DNA of 64,000 bases from CAG-217 sp963605415. GTDB taxonomy: Bacteria; Bacillota; Clostridia; Oscillospirales; Acutalibacteraceae. The translations under genes were made by a program, and so were the position numbers. The notes below the pieces were generated by a model that worked only from the letters and a program-made list of their open reading frames with translations, made no database searches and was not told where the DNA came from. Below, piece by piece: positions 8,201-15,638 of the stretch. The stretch's first letter is position 1; each line of letters opens with the position of its first letter. The stretch covers positions 1-64,000 of the forward strand of contig CAVCUL010000003.1 in the NCBI GenBank assembly GCA_963605415.1. Reading direction: 5' to 3'.

Positions 8201-10358
8201 GAAGACGCAGGGTAGTCGTGGTGATAGCGGCACAGTTTCATTTCCAAATGCGGATAATCTTAATTATGTATCCGGTACAGGTTTTTCTGCGGACAAGACT
8301 TATTTTAGCTCCTATACAATGGGATCTGGGCCAAAGCAATACCAAACGATTAGCGGTACGGCCACTGTCGCTCCTAATTCGACTGAAGATCAATCCGTGA
8401 TTACGGAAACACAGTCAAATATAGCAGACACTAACACTTGGGGATTAATAACACACTCTGTTAATAATTATGTCAACCTCGGTTTGACTTTACAGGTAAA
8501 AGTTTGCAACAAGAGCAACGAGCGTACGCCGTATAATGAGGCAGTGAGCAAGGTGCGTGTGTCCACGGACTACACCAAGGAGACTTGGGACAAGTACACC
8601 ACCGCTTTGCTGAACACCGAGGCTTACCTGAATAACTACACTCTGCTGACCACAGACGCCAGCACCGCCACGGTGGGCACGGATTTGGATGAAGCGTATA
8701 CCAACTTGACAAAGCGTGCGGACTTTACAGAGCTGGAGGCTGCGGTAGAGCAGACCCAAAGCGCCTATGATAAGGGCTTTGAGGGCAATGTTACCGGCGA
8801 CCAGAACATCTATACTGTAGAGAGCTGGGAGAACTTCGCCTCTGCCTATGAGGCCGGTGCCCAGCTGCTGGAGGACTATCCGGAGAACAGCCGTGCCAAT
8901 ACTGCCGGCTATACCGTTGGCCCGGACTCTGACACCAAGACCCTGCAGACCGAAATTGATACAGCTACAGAAACCTTAAAGAACGCCGGACTGGTGGCGG
9001 CGGCGGACGCTTCTGCTTACGAGTCTGCCCGCAGTCTCAGCGGCACCATTGACCGCACTGCTTACGAGGATAAGGGCGAAGCCATTACTACCACGGTGAC
9101 CAACGGCAACAGCACAATCTATAAGGCCTATAACGGCAAGGATTATGTGAATGTGCCTGCCACTGACCAGGGCACAGTAGACGGCTACACCACGGATCTG
9201 CTGACCCGGATGAATGTAGACACAGACTCCCAGAGCGGCCGCACCTTTACGGTCACCTGCAAGGTGGACGGTACGGACTTTGCCACCAGGGAACAAAAGA
9301 CCAAGTATTATTACGGCACGGTGGCACACATTGACCTGAGCGCTTACAGCGGCACGAACACTGTGTGTTTGGTTACCTCCGGCACCGGCATTGATGTAAC
9401 GGAGACCAAGATTGACCTGGCGGATTGCAACTACCAGCTGTCTTTGCTGGTACAGCAGGATATTACCGTGACTGTCACCACCGCCACAGAGCCTAATGTA
9501 CTGGTAGAGGACTACTTTGGCACCATTCTGGCGGCATTTACCAACGCCTCCAGTGTAACCGTCAGCGGCACCACTGTTACGGTAGACGGCACCCAGGTGG
9601 AGATGAAGCCCTCGCCCAAGTACACCTTTACCGGCTGGAGCAAGGCGAACGGCACCTATACGGTAGCCAGCGGTCAGGTGATGACGCTGATCCAAAAGGG
9701 CACCCGCAATGCGGGGGTTGCCACCTACACCATCGGTGTGGGTACCGCCTCCGACGCGCTGATTAATGACGCCACCACCCTGGACACCACCGGGCTGAGC
9801 ACGCCAATGGAGCTGACCTCTGCCAACGGCGAGTTCTGGACCCGCACAGTAAACGGTGTGGAGATGCTGGCCTCTTATGAGCAGAACTTCACCTTGTTTA
9901 GCAATGGTGTGGACACCCAGTTCCGCGCATATGCCTCCTCCTCGGATCTGCCCTCGCAGCTGCAGGATCAGGCCATGAGCGGCACCCCCGTTACCTACGG
10001 TGTGGGCTACTTCGCAAACGACAAGTTTACCCTGGCCTGTGACTTCTCTGCCGGCAGTCAGGTAACTGTACTGGAAGTTGGCGCCATTTACTCCGCTACC
10101 AAGTCCGGCGAGGACGAGCTTGTAAAGGGCGGCGATGGCACGGTAACCGTTGTGTCTCGTAACATCGGCCACTGGAATGATAATAATGAGAATTCCGGTA
10201 CCTACACCATGACCAAGAAGGACAGCGCCACCGGCACCCACTACATGCGCTCTTATGTTAGCTATCGTGTGGAGCGCCAGGGCACCCAGGTTCCCTTTGT
10301 GGTCTACGGCGATGTGTACCAGTGCGTTGACGGCAGCGTATCTGCCGTCAACAACTAA
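5208..10358 (+). CDS. Large secreted sialidase (GH33-type)
   Basis: A 1716-residue exported enzyme predicted to release terminal sialic acid from host glycans. A signal peptide covers residues 1-25. The beta-propeller follows: the arginine motif YRIP near 53, VADARWD near 67 carrying the likely acid/base Asp, and three Asp boxes (STDNGNTW near 90, SLDGGQTW near 238, SRDGGQTW near 303). A late YSCLTVLSDGRVADLYEN region holds the Tyr/Glu nucleophile pair. After residue 470 come Ig-like or carbohydrate-binding-like beta domains, then two FIVAR-like helical repeats at about 1117-1270, then more beta domains. No LPxTG, dockerin or SLH motif was seen. Residues of about 855-1105 use AT-richer codons than the rest. 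The ATG at 5208 was chosen because it starts the signal peptide 9 nt after GGAG. Confidence 0.92.
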   Translation: MAKKWTAALLAVVMILTSFPFVTMASGSSEATKPKNGTTGNRPFVSGTPSENYRIPGMVTLDDGTIVAVADARWDKQQDGGGNDVITARSTDNGNTWSYTMAGYYGDNGNAFNKSSTGYCDSNITTDGETVYLLSTFFASGVAINNSSGNDFPESGSGLNSNGQLLLRESSSSSYNYHVGDFDSDGYAPVLDSSNNATGYQVNGEYELCQNGSRIGCVWYSDCKFQALKTQYLFFRKSLDGGQTWSRITLVNVKSSDEMFVGAGPGRGIVLEDGTICLPVYKWERHNYVVTYTYTQASSFIYSRDGGQTWSRTNDILSGSNSGSNWSSESQLVDLGNGTIRSFFRNGKDQICYADATLSGSTYSFNGYQTTGITNCSDCMISAIMYPYNINGKRAILVSCPSDEDSRTTGSIYALLLNSDNSISEYTKKDITASGATFQYSCLTVLSDGRVADLYENGGKDFAFKIYDVSGLTGGDVEAPVTTVLRMNVGQKKTVNFTDSSITSTDTGVAAVSDIKELPGATANRGSDSSFSGENVSVKRALYTFTKTGEEYTIAHAGMYLSVGTNGKAGYPGASTPANVTLVAVDGGGFQLKQDGHYGLYFDTANNHFERWDFTGKGKDDQDEATVLAHTTFQLYRRVRDGETGSTELPGYICVNTVDDGEEYLIVYPSGGSYYLLNPSTSTTDMYAHCLKANGGSTTDGYSATITAKATGSCAVTGGLNTYQVTVADGESAVTGVVTYDPVIYTHGSATSTGQDYMYCGSTIADGSQAGENETKYTINDSRYKILSIECKEDPSASINCTNGKLTGTLNKAETTDYISYAKGETVTLETTLEDADGNIWTQTDKLYVASNPVAGHSVGAQNLWNGTTTTASAALGAIYVAENSYGNTDRKVTADTCKIENAYNIEDANALVYQDEYTSGGDTARGHLFSTSTGDKIVGLSDTWKKNNPTERRLEVKDSGSVSAYYYYDMSSDQNMGITRNNAQGTSYSFNLAYVPMKTQGSRGDSGTVSFPNADNLNYVSGTGFSADKTYFSSYTMGSGPKQYQTISGTATVAPNSTEDQSVITETQSNIADTNTWGLITHSVNNYVNLGLTLQVKVCNKSNERTPYNEAVSKVRVSTDYTKETWDKYTTALLNTEAYLNNYTLLTTDASTATVGTDLDEAYTNLTKRADFTELEAAVEQTQSAYDKGFEGNVTGDQNIYTVESWENFASAYEAGAQLLEDYPENSRANTAGYTVGPDSDTKTLQTEIDTATETLKNAGLVAAADASAYESARSLSGTIDRTAYEDKGEAITTTVTNGNSTIYKAYNGKDYVNVPATDQGTVDGYTTDLLTRMNVDTDSQSGRTFTVTCKVDGTDFATREQKTKYYYGTVAHIDLSAYSGTNTVCLVTSGTGIDVTETKIDLADCNYQLSLLVQQDITVTVTTATEPNVLVEDYFGTILAAFTNASSVTVSGTTVTVDGTQVEMKPSPKYTFTGWSKANGTYTVASGQVMTLIQKGTRNAGVATYTIGVGTASDALINDATTLDTTGLSTPMELTSANGEFWTRTVNGVEMLASYEQNFTLFSNGVDTQFRAYASSSDLPSQLQDQAMSGTPVTYGVGYFANDKFTLACDFSAGSQVTVLEVGAIYSATKSGEDELVKGGDGTVTVVSRNIGHWNDNNENSGTYTMTKKDSATGTHYMRSYVSYRVERQGTQVPFVVYGDVYQCVDGSVSAVNN

Positions 10359-10375
10359 AGAAGGAGGATGATCAT

Positions 10376-10489
10376 TTGAAGACTTACGATACTCCCACTT
10401 TAGAGATTGAATGGTACACTGTTCAAACGGTGTTCACGGAGAGCACAACAGTCGATCCGGATAAAGAAGATCCGGATACCCAGTTCTAA
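10376..10489 (+). CDS. Small acidic peptide downstream of the sialidase
   Basis: A strong ribosome site AAGGAGG (10361-10367) precedes a TTG start at 10376. The intervening ATG at 10368 gives only three codons. The product has 37 residues. It begins MKTYDTPTLEIEWYTVQTVF and ends in an acidic, Pro- and Asp-rich tail (DPDKEDPDTQF). It has no signal peptide or Cys. It lies 17 nt after the sialidase stop and before a strong terminator, so it is co-transcribed. Short peptides beginning with a Y-x-x-P-x-L-E pattern are, from memory, common in gut Clostridia, but no function is known to me. Confidence 0.6.
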   Translation: MKTYDTPTLEIEWYTVQTVFTESTTVDPDKEDPDTQF

Positions 10490-10504
10490 TCAATAGCAAC
10501 AGAA

Positions 10505-10540
10505 AACACCCTCGACCGTCTTGGTCGAGGGTGTTGTTTT
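10505..10540 (+). terminator. Strong terminator of the sialidase unit
   Basis: AACACCCTCGACC, 5-nt loop, GGTCGAGGGTGTT, then GTTTT: a 13-bp perfect stem. Confidence 0.9.
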
Positions 10541-10545
10541 GTGTT

Positions 10546-10672
10546 TGTGCAATCCCTCCGTCAACGCCTAACGGCGTTGCCACCTCCCTTTGCAAGGGAG
10601 GCAAAGATGTGTATCCAATAAGGCTCCCTTGTAAAGGGAGCTGGCGCGCTTGCGCGACTGAGGGATTATTCG
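10546..10672. repeat. Palindromic intergenic repeat cluster, copy 3
   Basis: The same 115-bp module as at 4872-4988: TCCCTCCGTCAACGCC, CCTCCCTTTGCAAGGGAGG, GGCTCCCTTGTAAAGGGAGC, a variable small hairpin (here GCGCGCTTGCGCG in place of GTCACGAAGTGAC) and GAGGGATT. Confidence 0.8.
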
Positions 10673-10703
10673 GGCGGCAGATTGCCGCCTCTTACTTTAT
10701 ATT

Positions 10704-11666
10704 TTACCCATTCACCACATTCTGCGGCGTACCGTTCAGATAGGCGGCAATGTTCTCTTGCAAAATGCCCAGCAGGTGGGCCCGGGTCTCATACGCCGCC
10801 CAGGCAATGTGGGGGGTAATCAGGCAATTTTTGGCGGTGAGCAGAGGATTATCTGTGGCTGGTGGCTCGGTAGAGAGCACATCCAGCCCGGCGCCAGCCA
10901 GCTTGCCGCTGTTCAGGGCGTTTGCCAGCGCCTGCTCGTCTACCACCGGCCCACGGCTGGTATTGATAAAGATGGCGCCGTCTTTCATCTTGTCAAAAGC
11001 CGCTGCGTTCATCATGCCCTGTGTGTCTGGCGTTAGGGGACAGTGGCAGGTGATGATGTCGCTCTGTGCCAGTACTGTATCACGATCGGCAAATCGAGTG
11101 CTGTGCAGGCCGTCAAGGGGCTTTTCGTGGGGGGTGCTCACCAGCACCTGCATACCGAATGTTTCTGCAATCTGCGCCACTCTGTGACCGATGGCACCGA
11201 AGCCGAAGATGCCCAGGGTCTTGCCGTCCAGTTCCATCAGCGGTGTTTTCCAAAAGCAGAAGTCCGGGCAGCGGCACCATTCGCCTGCTTGCACCGCCTG
11301 TGCGTGGGTGCTCACCTGGTTGGTAAAGGACAGAATAAAGGCAAACACCAGCTGCGCCACCGCGTTGGTGGAGTAGGCGGGAATGTTGCACACGGTAATG
11401 CCCAGTTCCTTGGCCGCCGCGCAGTCCACCACATTATAGCCGGTGGATTGCAGCCCGATGTATTCCAGCTCCGGGCGCAGGGCTTCCAGCGCCGCACGGT
11501 CCAGCACTGTTTTGTTGATGATCAGCAAATTGGCGCCCTTGGCGCGGGGCAGTACTTCCTCCGCTGTGGTGCGGTCGTAGACCGTATAATCGCCGTATTT
11601 GCCCAGCCAGTCCCAGCTTTGGTCCCCCGGGTTGGTGGTGTAGCCGTCTAAGTTGACAATTTTCAT
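10704..11666 (-). CDS. D-2-hydroxyacid dehydrogenase (glycerate/hydroxypyruvate reductase-like)
   Basis: A 320-residue NAD(P)-dependent oxidoreductase that interconverts 2-keto acids and D-2-hydroxy acids. The Rossmann signature GFGAIGHRVA lies near residue 150. The catalytic Arg is in NTSRGPVVDE, the Glu in DVLSTEPP, and the His in PHIAWA. Closest in feel to glycerate/hydroxypyruvate reductases; the substrate is not certain. The start is the ATG at 11666, preceded by AAAGGCG, because the upstream in-frame extension has no family similarity. A single gene, facing the repeat cluster. Confidence 0.9.
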   Translation of the reverse strand: MKIVNLDGYTTNPGDQSWDWLGKYGDYTVYDRTTAEEVLPRAKGANLLIINKTVLDRAALEALRPELEYIGLQSTGYNVVDCAAAKELGITVCNIPAYSTNAVAQLVFAFILSFTNQVSTHAQAVQAGEWCRCPDFCFWKTPLMELDGKTLGIFGFGAIGHRVAQIAETFGMQVLVSTPHEKPLDGLHSTRFADRDTVLAQSDIITCHCPLTPDTQGMMNAAAFDKMKDGAIFINTSRGPVVDEQALANALNSGKLAGAGLDVLSTEPPATDNPLLTAKNCLITPHIAWAAYETRAHLLGILQENIAAYLNGTPQNVVNG

Positions 11667-11724
11667 AATATCACGCCTTTCTGTCCAAATTATAACCCAG
11701 TCAGGCGGAAAATGCAACCGATAC

Positions 11725-11753
11725 TTGCGCCATGTGGACTGTGCGGTTATAAT
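11725..11753 (+). promoter_or_regulatory. Promoter of the amidase-radA operon
   Basis: TTGCGC, 17-bp spacer, TATAAT. Confidence 0.65.
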
Positions 11754-11796
11754 AATATGCAGAACGGTGTCTGCATAGTATGTACGGGTGATTTTT

Positions 11797-12498
11797 GTGA
11801 AGCGTGTTTTTCCTGCCGTGCTGTGTGTGGCATTTGTATTTGTGACCTGTCTGTCCCTGCAAGTGCTGCTGCGGCAGTCTGCACCCACGGCGGTGCAATA
11901 CCCCAGGGCACGCTATAACCTGGTGATCGACCCGGGCCACGGCGGGATTGACGCAGGCACCGTAGCGGCGGACGGCACGGTGGAGAAAGAGATCAACCTG
12001 GCCGTCGCCCGGGATCTGTACGCCTTTGCGGTGATCAGCGGCATTCCCGCATCTATGACCCGCACCGGGGACTACTTGGTCTACAAGGCCGGGGACGACA
12101 AGCGCCGCTCGGATTTGTATAACCGCTTTGACTATATCAACAGCGTGGATAATGCAGTGCTGGTGTCCATTCACCAAAACCATTTTGCCGACACTTCCCA
12201 GTGGGGGATGCAGATCTGGTACACGGTCAATGATCCGCTGAGCAAGGAACTGGCGGCCAACATTTTGGCCTACGACAAACAGCACTTGCAGCCGGGAAAC
12301 CGGCGGGAGAACAAGCCCTCGGACGACAGCTATTATCTGCTTTATAAAGCCAAAGTGCCCTCCGTCATGGTAGAGTGCGGCTTTATGAGCAATGTAAAAG
12401 AAAATAATCAGTTAAAACAGGAAGAGTATCGGCGGCGCGTGGCCTTTTGCATTTTGGCAGGGCTTAGCGACACCATGAAAACAGGGGAGTTACCGTAA
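11797..12498 (+). CDS. N-acetylmuramoyl-L-alanine amidase, CwlD-like
   Basis: A zinc amidase that cleaves the muramic acid-to-peptide bond in peptidoglycan. An N-terminal membrane anchor or signal spans about residues 5-25. The Amidase_3 domain shows DPGHGGID with the first Zn His, then EKEINL with the Glu ligand, the second His in SIHQNHF, and the catalytic Glu in VMVECGFMSN. At 233 aa it fits the size of CwlD, which makes spore-cortex muramic lactam, and this genome encodes other sporulation proteins. The start is ambiguous: GTG 11797 follows GGGTG, and GTG 11788 is possible. Its stop overlaps the radA start. Confidence 0.85.
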   Translation: MKRVFPAVLCVAFVFVTCLSLQVLLRQSAPTAVQYPRARYNLVIDPGHGGIDAGTVAADGTVEKEINLAVARDLYAFAVISGIPASMTRTGDYLVYKAGDDKRRSDLYNRFDYINSVDNAVLVSIHQNHFADTSQWGMQIWYTVNDPLSKELAANILAYDKQHLQPGNRRENKPSDDSYYLLYKAKVPSVMVECGFMSNVKENNQLKQEEYRRRVAFCILAGLSDTMKTGELP

Positions 12499-13874
12499 TG
12501 GCAAAACAGAGGAGTATGTATATTTGCAGCGAATGCGGCTATGAGAGCGGCAAGTGGTACGGCAAGTGCCCGGGCTGCGGCGAGTGGAACACCATGAACG
12601 AGGAGGCTCCGGCGGTCAAATCCACCGGCACTAAGCGCAGCGGCGGCAGTTATGCACCGCGATCACTAAAGCGCCTGTCAGAGATCACGGAGGATGTGGA
12701 GCGGCGGATCTCCACCGGCATTCATGAGTTTGACCGGGTGCTGGGCGGCGGCATTGTAGAGGGCAGCCTGGTGCTCTTAGGCGGCGACCCGGGCATCGGC
12801 AAGTCCACCATTTTGCTGCAAGCTTGCCAGCACTTGGGTCAGCGCCACACCATTCTTTATGTAAGCGGTGAGGAGTCTGCCAATCAGATCAAGCTGCGGG
12901 CCAACCGGCTGGGTGTGACTACGGACAACCTGTACATTTTGGCAGAGACGGATGTGGGCAGCATTGCAGAGACCATCCGCAGCGAAAAGCCGGACATTGT
13001 GATCATTGACTCCATTCAGACCATGGTGTACGATCAGGTGACTTCTTCTGCCGGGTCTGTGACCCAGGTGCGGGAGTGCACCAATATCTTTATGCACACC
13101 GCCAAGTCCTATGGCATTCCCATTTTCGTGGTGGGCCATGTGAACAAGGACGGCGCCATTGCCGGGCCAAAGGTGCTGGAGCATATAGTAGATACGGTGC
13201 TGTACTTTGAGGGGGAGCGGAACTACTCTTACCGCATTCTCCGGGGCGTGAAGAACCGCTTTGGCTCCACCAATGAGATCGGCGTGTTTGAGATGACCCA
13301 GGAGGGACTGCTGGAAGTGGAAAATCCGTCGCTGATGATGCTCTCCGGCCGACCTAAGAACGCCAGCGGCACTTGTGTGGCCTGTGTAATGGAGGGCTCT
13401 CGGCCCATTTTGGCGGAGGTGCAGGGGCTGGTGACGGCTACCGGCTTTGGCACGCCTCGGCGGATGAGCACCGGCTTTGATTTTAACCGTATGGCAATGC
13501 TCATTGCCGTGCTGGAAAAGCGGGCGGGCTTTTTCTTCAACACCATGGACGCCTATATCAATGTGGTCAGCGGTTTGCGGCTGGACGAGCCTGCGGCGGA
13601 TCTGTCCGTGGCAATGGCGCTGGTGTCCTCCTTAAAGGACGCGGTGATCGGCGACAAGGTGCTGGCCTTTGGCGAGATCGGCCTGGCCGGCGAAATTCGT
13701 GCCGTCAGCCATTGCGAACAGCGGGTGCAGGAGGCCGGCCGCTTGGGCTTCCAGCGCTGTGTGATCCCGTTCCATAACTACAAATCTCTGTCCAAGGACT
13801 TAAAAAAAGAGCTGGACATTGTGCCGGTGCGCACCGTTCGCGACGCATTCAGCGCCTTGACGGTGAAAGAGTGA
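12498..13874 (+). CDS. radA: DNA repair protein RadA
   Basis: A 458-residue branch-migration helicase that acts with RecA in recombinational repair. In order: a four-Cys zinc finger (CSECGYESGKWYGKCPGCGEW), Walker A GGDPGIGKST near residue 97, Walker B VIIDSIQTM, the RadA-specific KNRFG motif near 252, and a C-terminal Lon-protease-like domain lacking protease activity. Its ATG overlaps the amidase TAA (TAATG), so the two are translationally coupled. Confidence 0.97.
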   Translation: MAKQRSMYICSECGYESGKWYGKCPGCGEWNTMNEEAPAVKSTGTKRSGGSYAPRSLKRLSEITEDVERRISTGIHEFDRVLGGGIVEGSLVLLGGDPGIGKSTILLQACQHLGQRHTILYVSGEESANQIKLRANRLGVTTDNLYILAETDVGSIAETIRSEKPDIVIIDSIQTMVYDQVTSSAGSVTQVRECTNIFMHTAKSYGIPIFVVGHVNKDGAIAGPKVLEHIVDTVLYFEGERNYSYRILRGVKNRFGSTNEIGVFEMTQEGLLEVENPSLMMLSGRPKNASGTCVACVMEGSRPILAEVQGLVTATGFGTPRRMSTGFDFNRMAMLIAVLEKRAGFFFNTMDAYINVVSGLRLDEPAADLSVAMALVSSLKDAVIGDKVLAFGEIGLAGEIRAVSHCEQRVQEAGRLGFQRCVIPFHNYKSLSKDLKKELDIVPVRTVRDAFSALTVKE

Positions 13875-13889
13875 TCTTTTGACAGAACA

Positions 13890-13925
13890 AAAGGACCCTG
13901 CTGCTGCAAGGTTCTTTGCTTTTTG
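13890..13925 (+). terminator. Terminator after radA
   Basis: AAAGGACC pairs with GGTTCTTT (one G.T pair) around a TGC/GCA inner stem, followed by GCTTTTTG. Confidence 0.5.
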
Positions 13926-13941
13926 CCCGGATTATCCGTTT

Positions 13942-14607
13942 TTATTTTTGTTGAAGAATAATCCGGTTTTTATAATAGTCCAGTACGCCGTCCTTTTTTA
14001 ATTTGCTCAATTCAGCCGACAAGCCGCTGCGCTCTACGCCCAGGTAATCCGCAAGTTGCTGCCTGGAAAAGGGGATGTCGAAGGTATAGGATCCGATCCG
14101 CTGCGATTCAGCAGAAAAATAGGACATCAGCTTCGCTCTGGTCGTGCGCTGCCCTGTGTGGATGAGTTTTTCGTTGCAGCGCAGGTTCTTTTCGGCCAGT
14201 TCGCCCAGCAGATTTTGAATGATTCGATTATGGTGTGCACAGGCGGACGGGCATACCTGCAAAATCCGCTTAACATTCAAAAACATGGCATCTACCGGCG
14301 TATCCGCCACCACGCTGATATTCAGTCTTGCACCGGGGGCGCAGGCGAAAGCAGCTGCAAAGGTCTGCCCGGCTACGGCCTTGGAGAGAATGTTGCGATT
14401 TCCCCAAATATCCTCTTGAACAATCAAAACACTTCCGGAGAGTACAAGACCGATGGCGTCGGTTTTTTCACCAATTCGTAGCAAGGATTCATCCTTTTCA
14501 AATTGTTTTAATTGCGGATCCAGACAGCTCAGCATGGCTGACAGTTCCTGTTCCGATACACCGGAGAAAAGGGGAGTTCTACGCAATATGGAAAAATATT
14601 CAGGCAT
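13942..14607 (-). CDS. Crp/Fnr-family transcription regulator
   Basis: A 221-residue two-domain regulator. The N-terminal cyclic-nucleotide-binding-like beta barrel spans about 1-120 and a long dimerisation helix follows. The C-terminal winged HTH includes FSRQQLADYLGVERSGLSAE, typical of the family. No Fnr-type N-terminal Cys cluster is present. Several Cys (SCLD, CAPG, CPSAC) lie in the sensor part. It is divergent from a ferredoxin-like gene, with a perfect palindrome in the shared gap. The likely role is redox or nitrosative stress control of that gene, as in HcpR/Fnr-like systems. The ATG at 14607 follows GGAGGGAA. Confidence 0.88.
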   Translation of the reverse strand: MPEYFSILRRTPLFSGVSEQELSAMLSCLDPQLKQFEKDESLLRIGEKTDAIGLVLSGSVLIVQEDIWGNRNILSKAVAGQTFAAAFACAPGARLNISVVADTPVDAMFLNVKRILQVCPSACAHHNRIIQNLLGELAEKNLRCNEKLIHTGQRTTRAKLMSYFSAESQRIGSYTFDIPFSRQQLADYLGVERSGLSAELSKLKKDGVLDYYKNRIILQQK

Positions 14608-14621
14608 AATATTCCCTCCGC

Positions 14622-14635
14622 GTTGAAAATTCAAC
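14622..14635. promoter_or_regulatory. Palindrome, candidate operator of the Crp/Fnr regulator
   Basis: GTTGAA-AA-TTCAAC, a perfect 14-bp inverted repeat. Its centre (14628.5) lies 41.5 bp before the predicted start (near 14670) of the ferredoxin gene, the class II Crp/Fnr activator position. It is downstream of the regulator's own predicted start, where binding would repress. Confidence 0.5.
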
Positions 14636-14650
14636 AGACTTTCGAGTTCG

Positions 14651-14679
14651 ATTATACTATAATTTGCGTATCAGAACAA
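14651..14679 (-). promoter_or_regulatory. Promoter of the Crp/Fnr regulator gene
   Basis: Minus-strand TTGTTC, 17-bp spacer, TATAAT. Confidence 0.55.
14658..14663 (+). promoter_or_regulatory. -10 box of the ferredoxin gene (weak -35)
   Basis: Perfect TATAAT, but the hexamer 17 bp upstream is CAGACT, a poor -35. This fits an activator-dependent promoter. Confidence 0.5.
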
Positions 14680-14691
14680 GGAGGAATTTGT

Positions 14692-15402
14692 ATGAAGAGA
14701 CGAATTATTGAGATAAATCCGGAAAAATGCAACGGATGCGGCGCCTGTGCCGCTGCCTGCCACGAGGGTGCAATTGCCATTGTGAATGGCAAAGCGAAGC
14801 TGATGCGGGATGATTATTGCGATGGTTTAGGGGATTGTCTGCCTACCTGTCCCACCGGTGCCATTGCCTTTGTGGAGCGCGAGGCTGCTGCTTATGATGA
14901 AAAAGCGGTACTTGCCAATAAACAGATGAAAATGCAAAATCAGGGGATGCCGATTCACGGAGGCTGTCCGGGTGCGCGTATGCAAACGATCCGCCACGAG
15001 ACTGCGCAGGACACATCGCCGGTTTCAGATGTGGTGGTGAGCCGCCTTGCACAGTGGCCGGTTCAGATTCGTTTAGTTCCGGTCCAAGCGCCTTACTTTG
15101 ACGGTGCAAAGCTGTTGATTGCCGCAGATTGTACCGCTTATGCATACGCAGCATTTCATGAACGATTTATGAAGGGCCACATAACGCTGATCGGTTGTCC
15201 GAAATTGGACAGCGTTGACTATTCAGAAAAGCTAACCCAGATTATTGCAAATAACGATATTCAAAGCGTTACGGTCGTGCGCATGGAGGTGCCCTGCTGT
15301 GGCGGACTGGAATATGCAGCAAAAACAGCGTTACAAAACAGCGGCAAATTTATTCCCTGGCAGGTTGTGACTCTGTCTACAGATGGGCATACATTGGATT
15401 GA
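14692..15402 (+). CDS. 4Fe-4S ferredoxin-type protein with C-terminal redox domain
   Basis: 236 residues. The N-terminal 2x[4Fe-4S] domain has C-x2-C-x2-C-x3-C (CNGCGACAAACHEGAI) near residue 13, and a second cluster set spread over YCDGLGDCLPTCPTGAI. The rest forms an alpha/beta domain with extra Cys (IGCPKLD, VPCCGGL). Such proteins often sit beside Crp/Fnr-type regulators of hybrid-cluster protein genes in anaerobes and move electrons in redox or NO stress. The partner enzyme is not in this window. AAGGAGG lies 7 nt before the ATG; a longer in-frame start would overlap the promoter. Confidence 0.82.
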   Translation: MKRRIIEINPEKCNGCGACAAACHEGAIAIVNGKAKLMRDDYCDGLGDCLPTCPTGAIAFVEREAAAYDEKAVLANKQMKMQNQGMPIHGGCPGARMQTIRHETAQDTSPVSDVVVSRLAQWPVQIRLVPVQAPYFDGAKLLIAADCTAYAYAAFHERFMKGHITLIGCPKLDSVDYSEKLTQIIANNDIQSVTVVRMEVPCCGGLEYAAKTALQNSGKFIPWQVVTLSTDGHTLD

Positions 15403-15469
15403 GTGACAGACTGGGCTTTTAGTTCTATTCAGGAGATAAAGAAGCGCAAAAAACAGAAAATGAGCAAAC

Positions 15470-15506
15470 AACCCGGTTACAGCTCGCTGCTGTGCCGGGT
15501 TGTTTT
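15470..15506 (+). terminator. Terminator after the ferredoxin gene
   Basis: AACCCGG outer stem with an inner ACAGC/GCTGT stem, closing arm CCGGGTT, then GTTTT. The rest of 15403-15638 holds no gene. Confidence 0.8.
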
Positions 15507-15638
15507 ATATTCTGGTATTTATTAACAATATGGCTGCTTTTCTGCTTATTTCATAATTTCTTGCTTTTAATTTTTGTTTAATCTTCGCGCGTCATACTGT
15601 GTGCAAATCGGATTGCAGATACAGAAAGGATGGTAGCG

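Noticed and set aside
8976..10241. A 421-codon minus-strand open frame inside the sialidase
   Set aside because: Antisense to a repeat-rich secreted protein, with no ribosome site and no recognisable domain.
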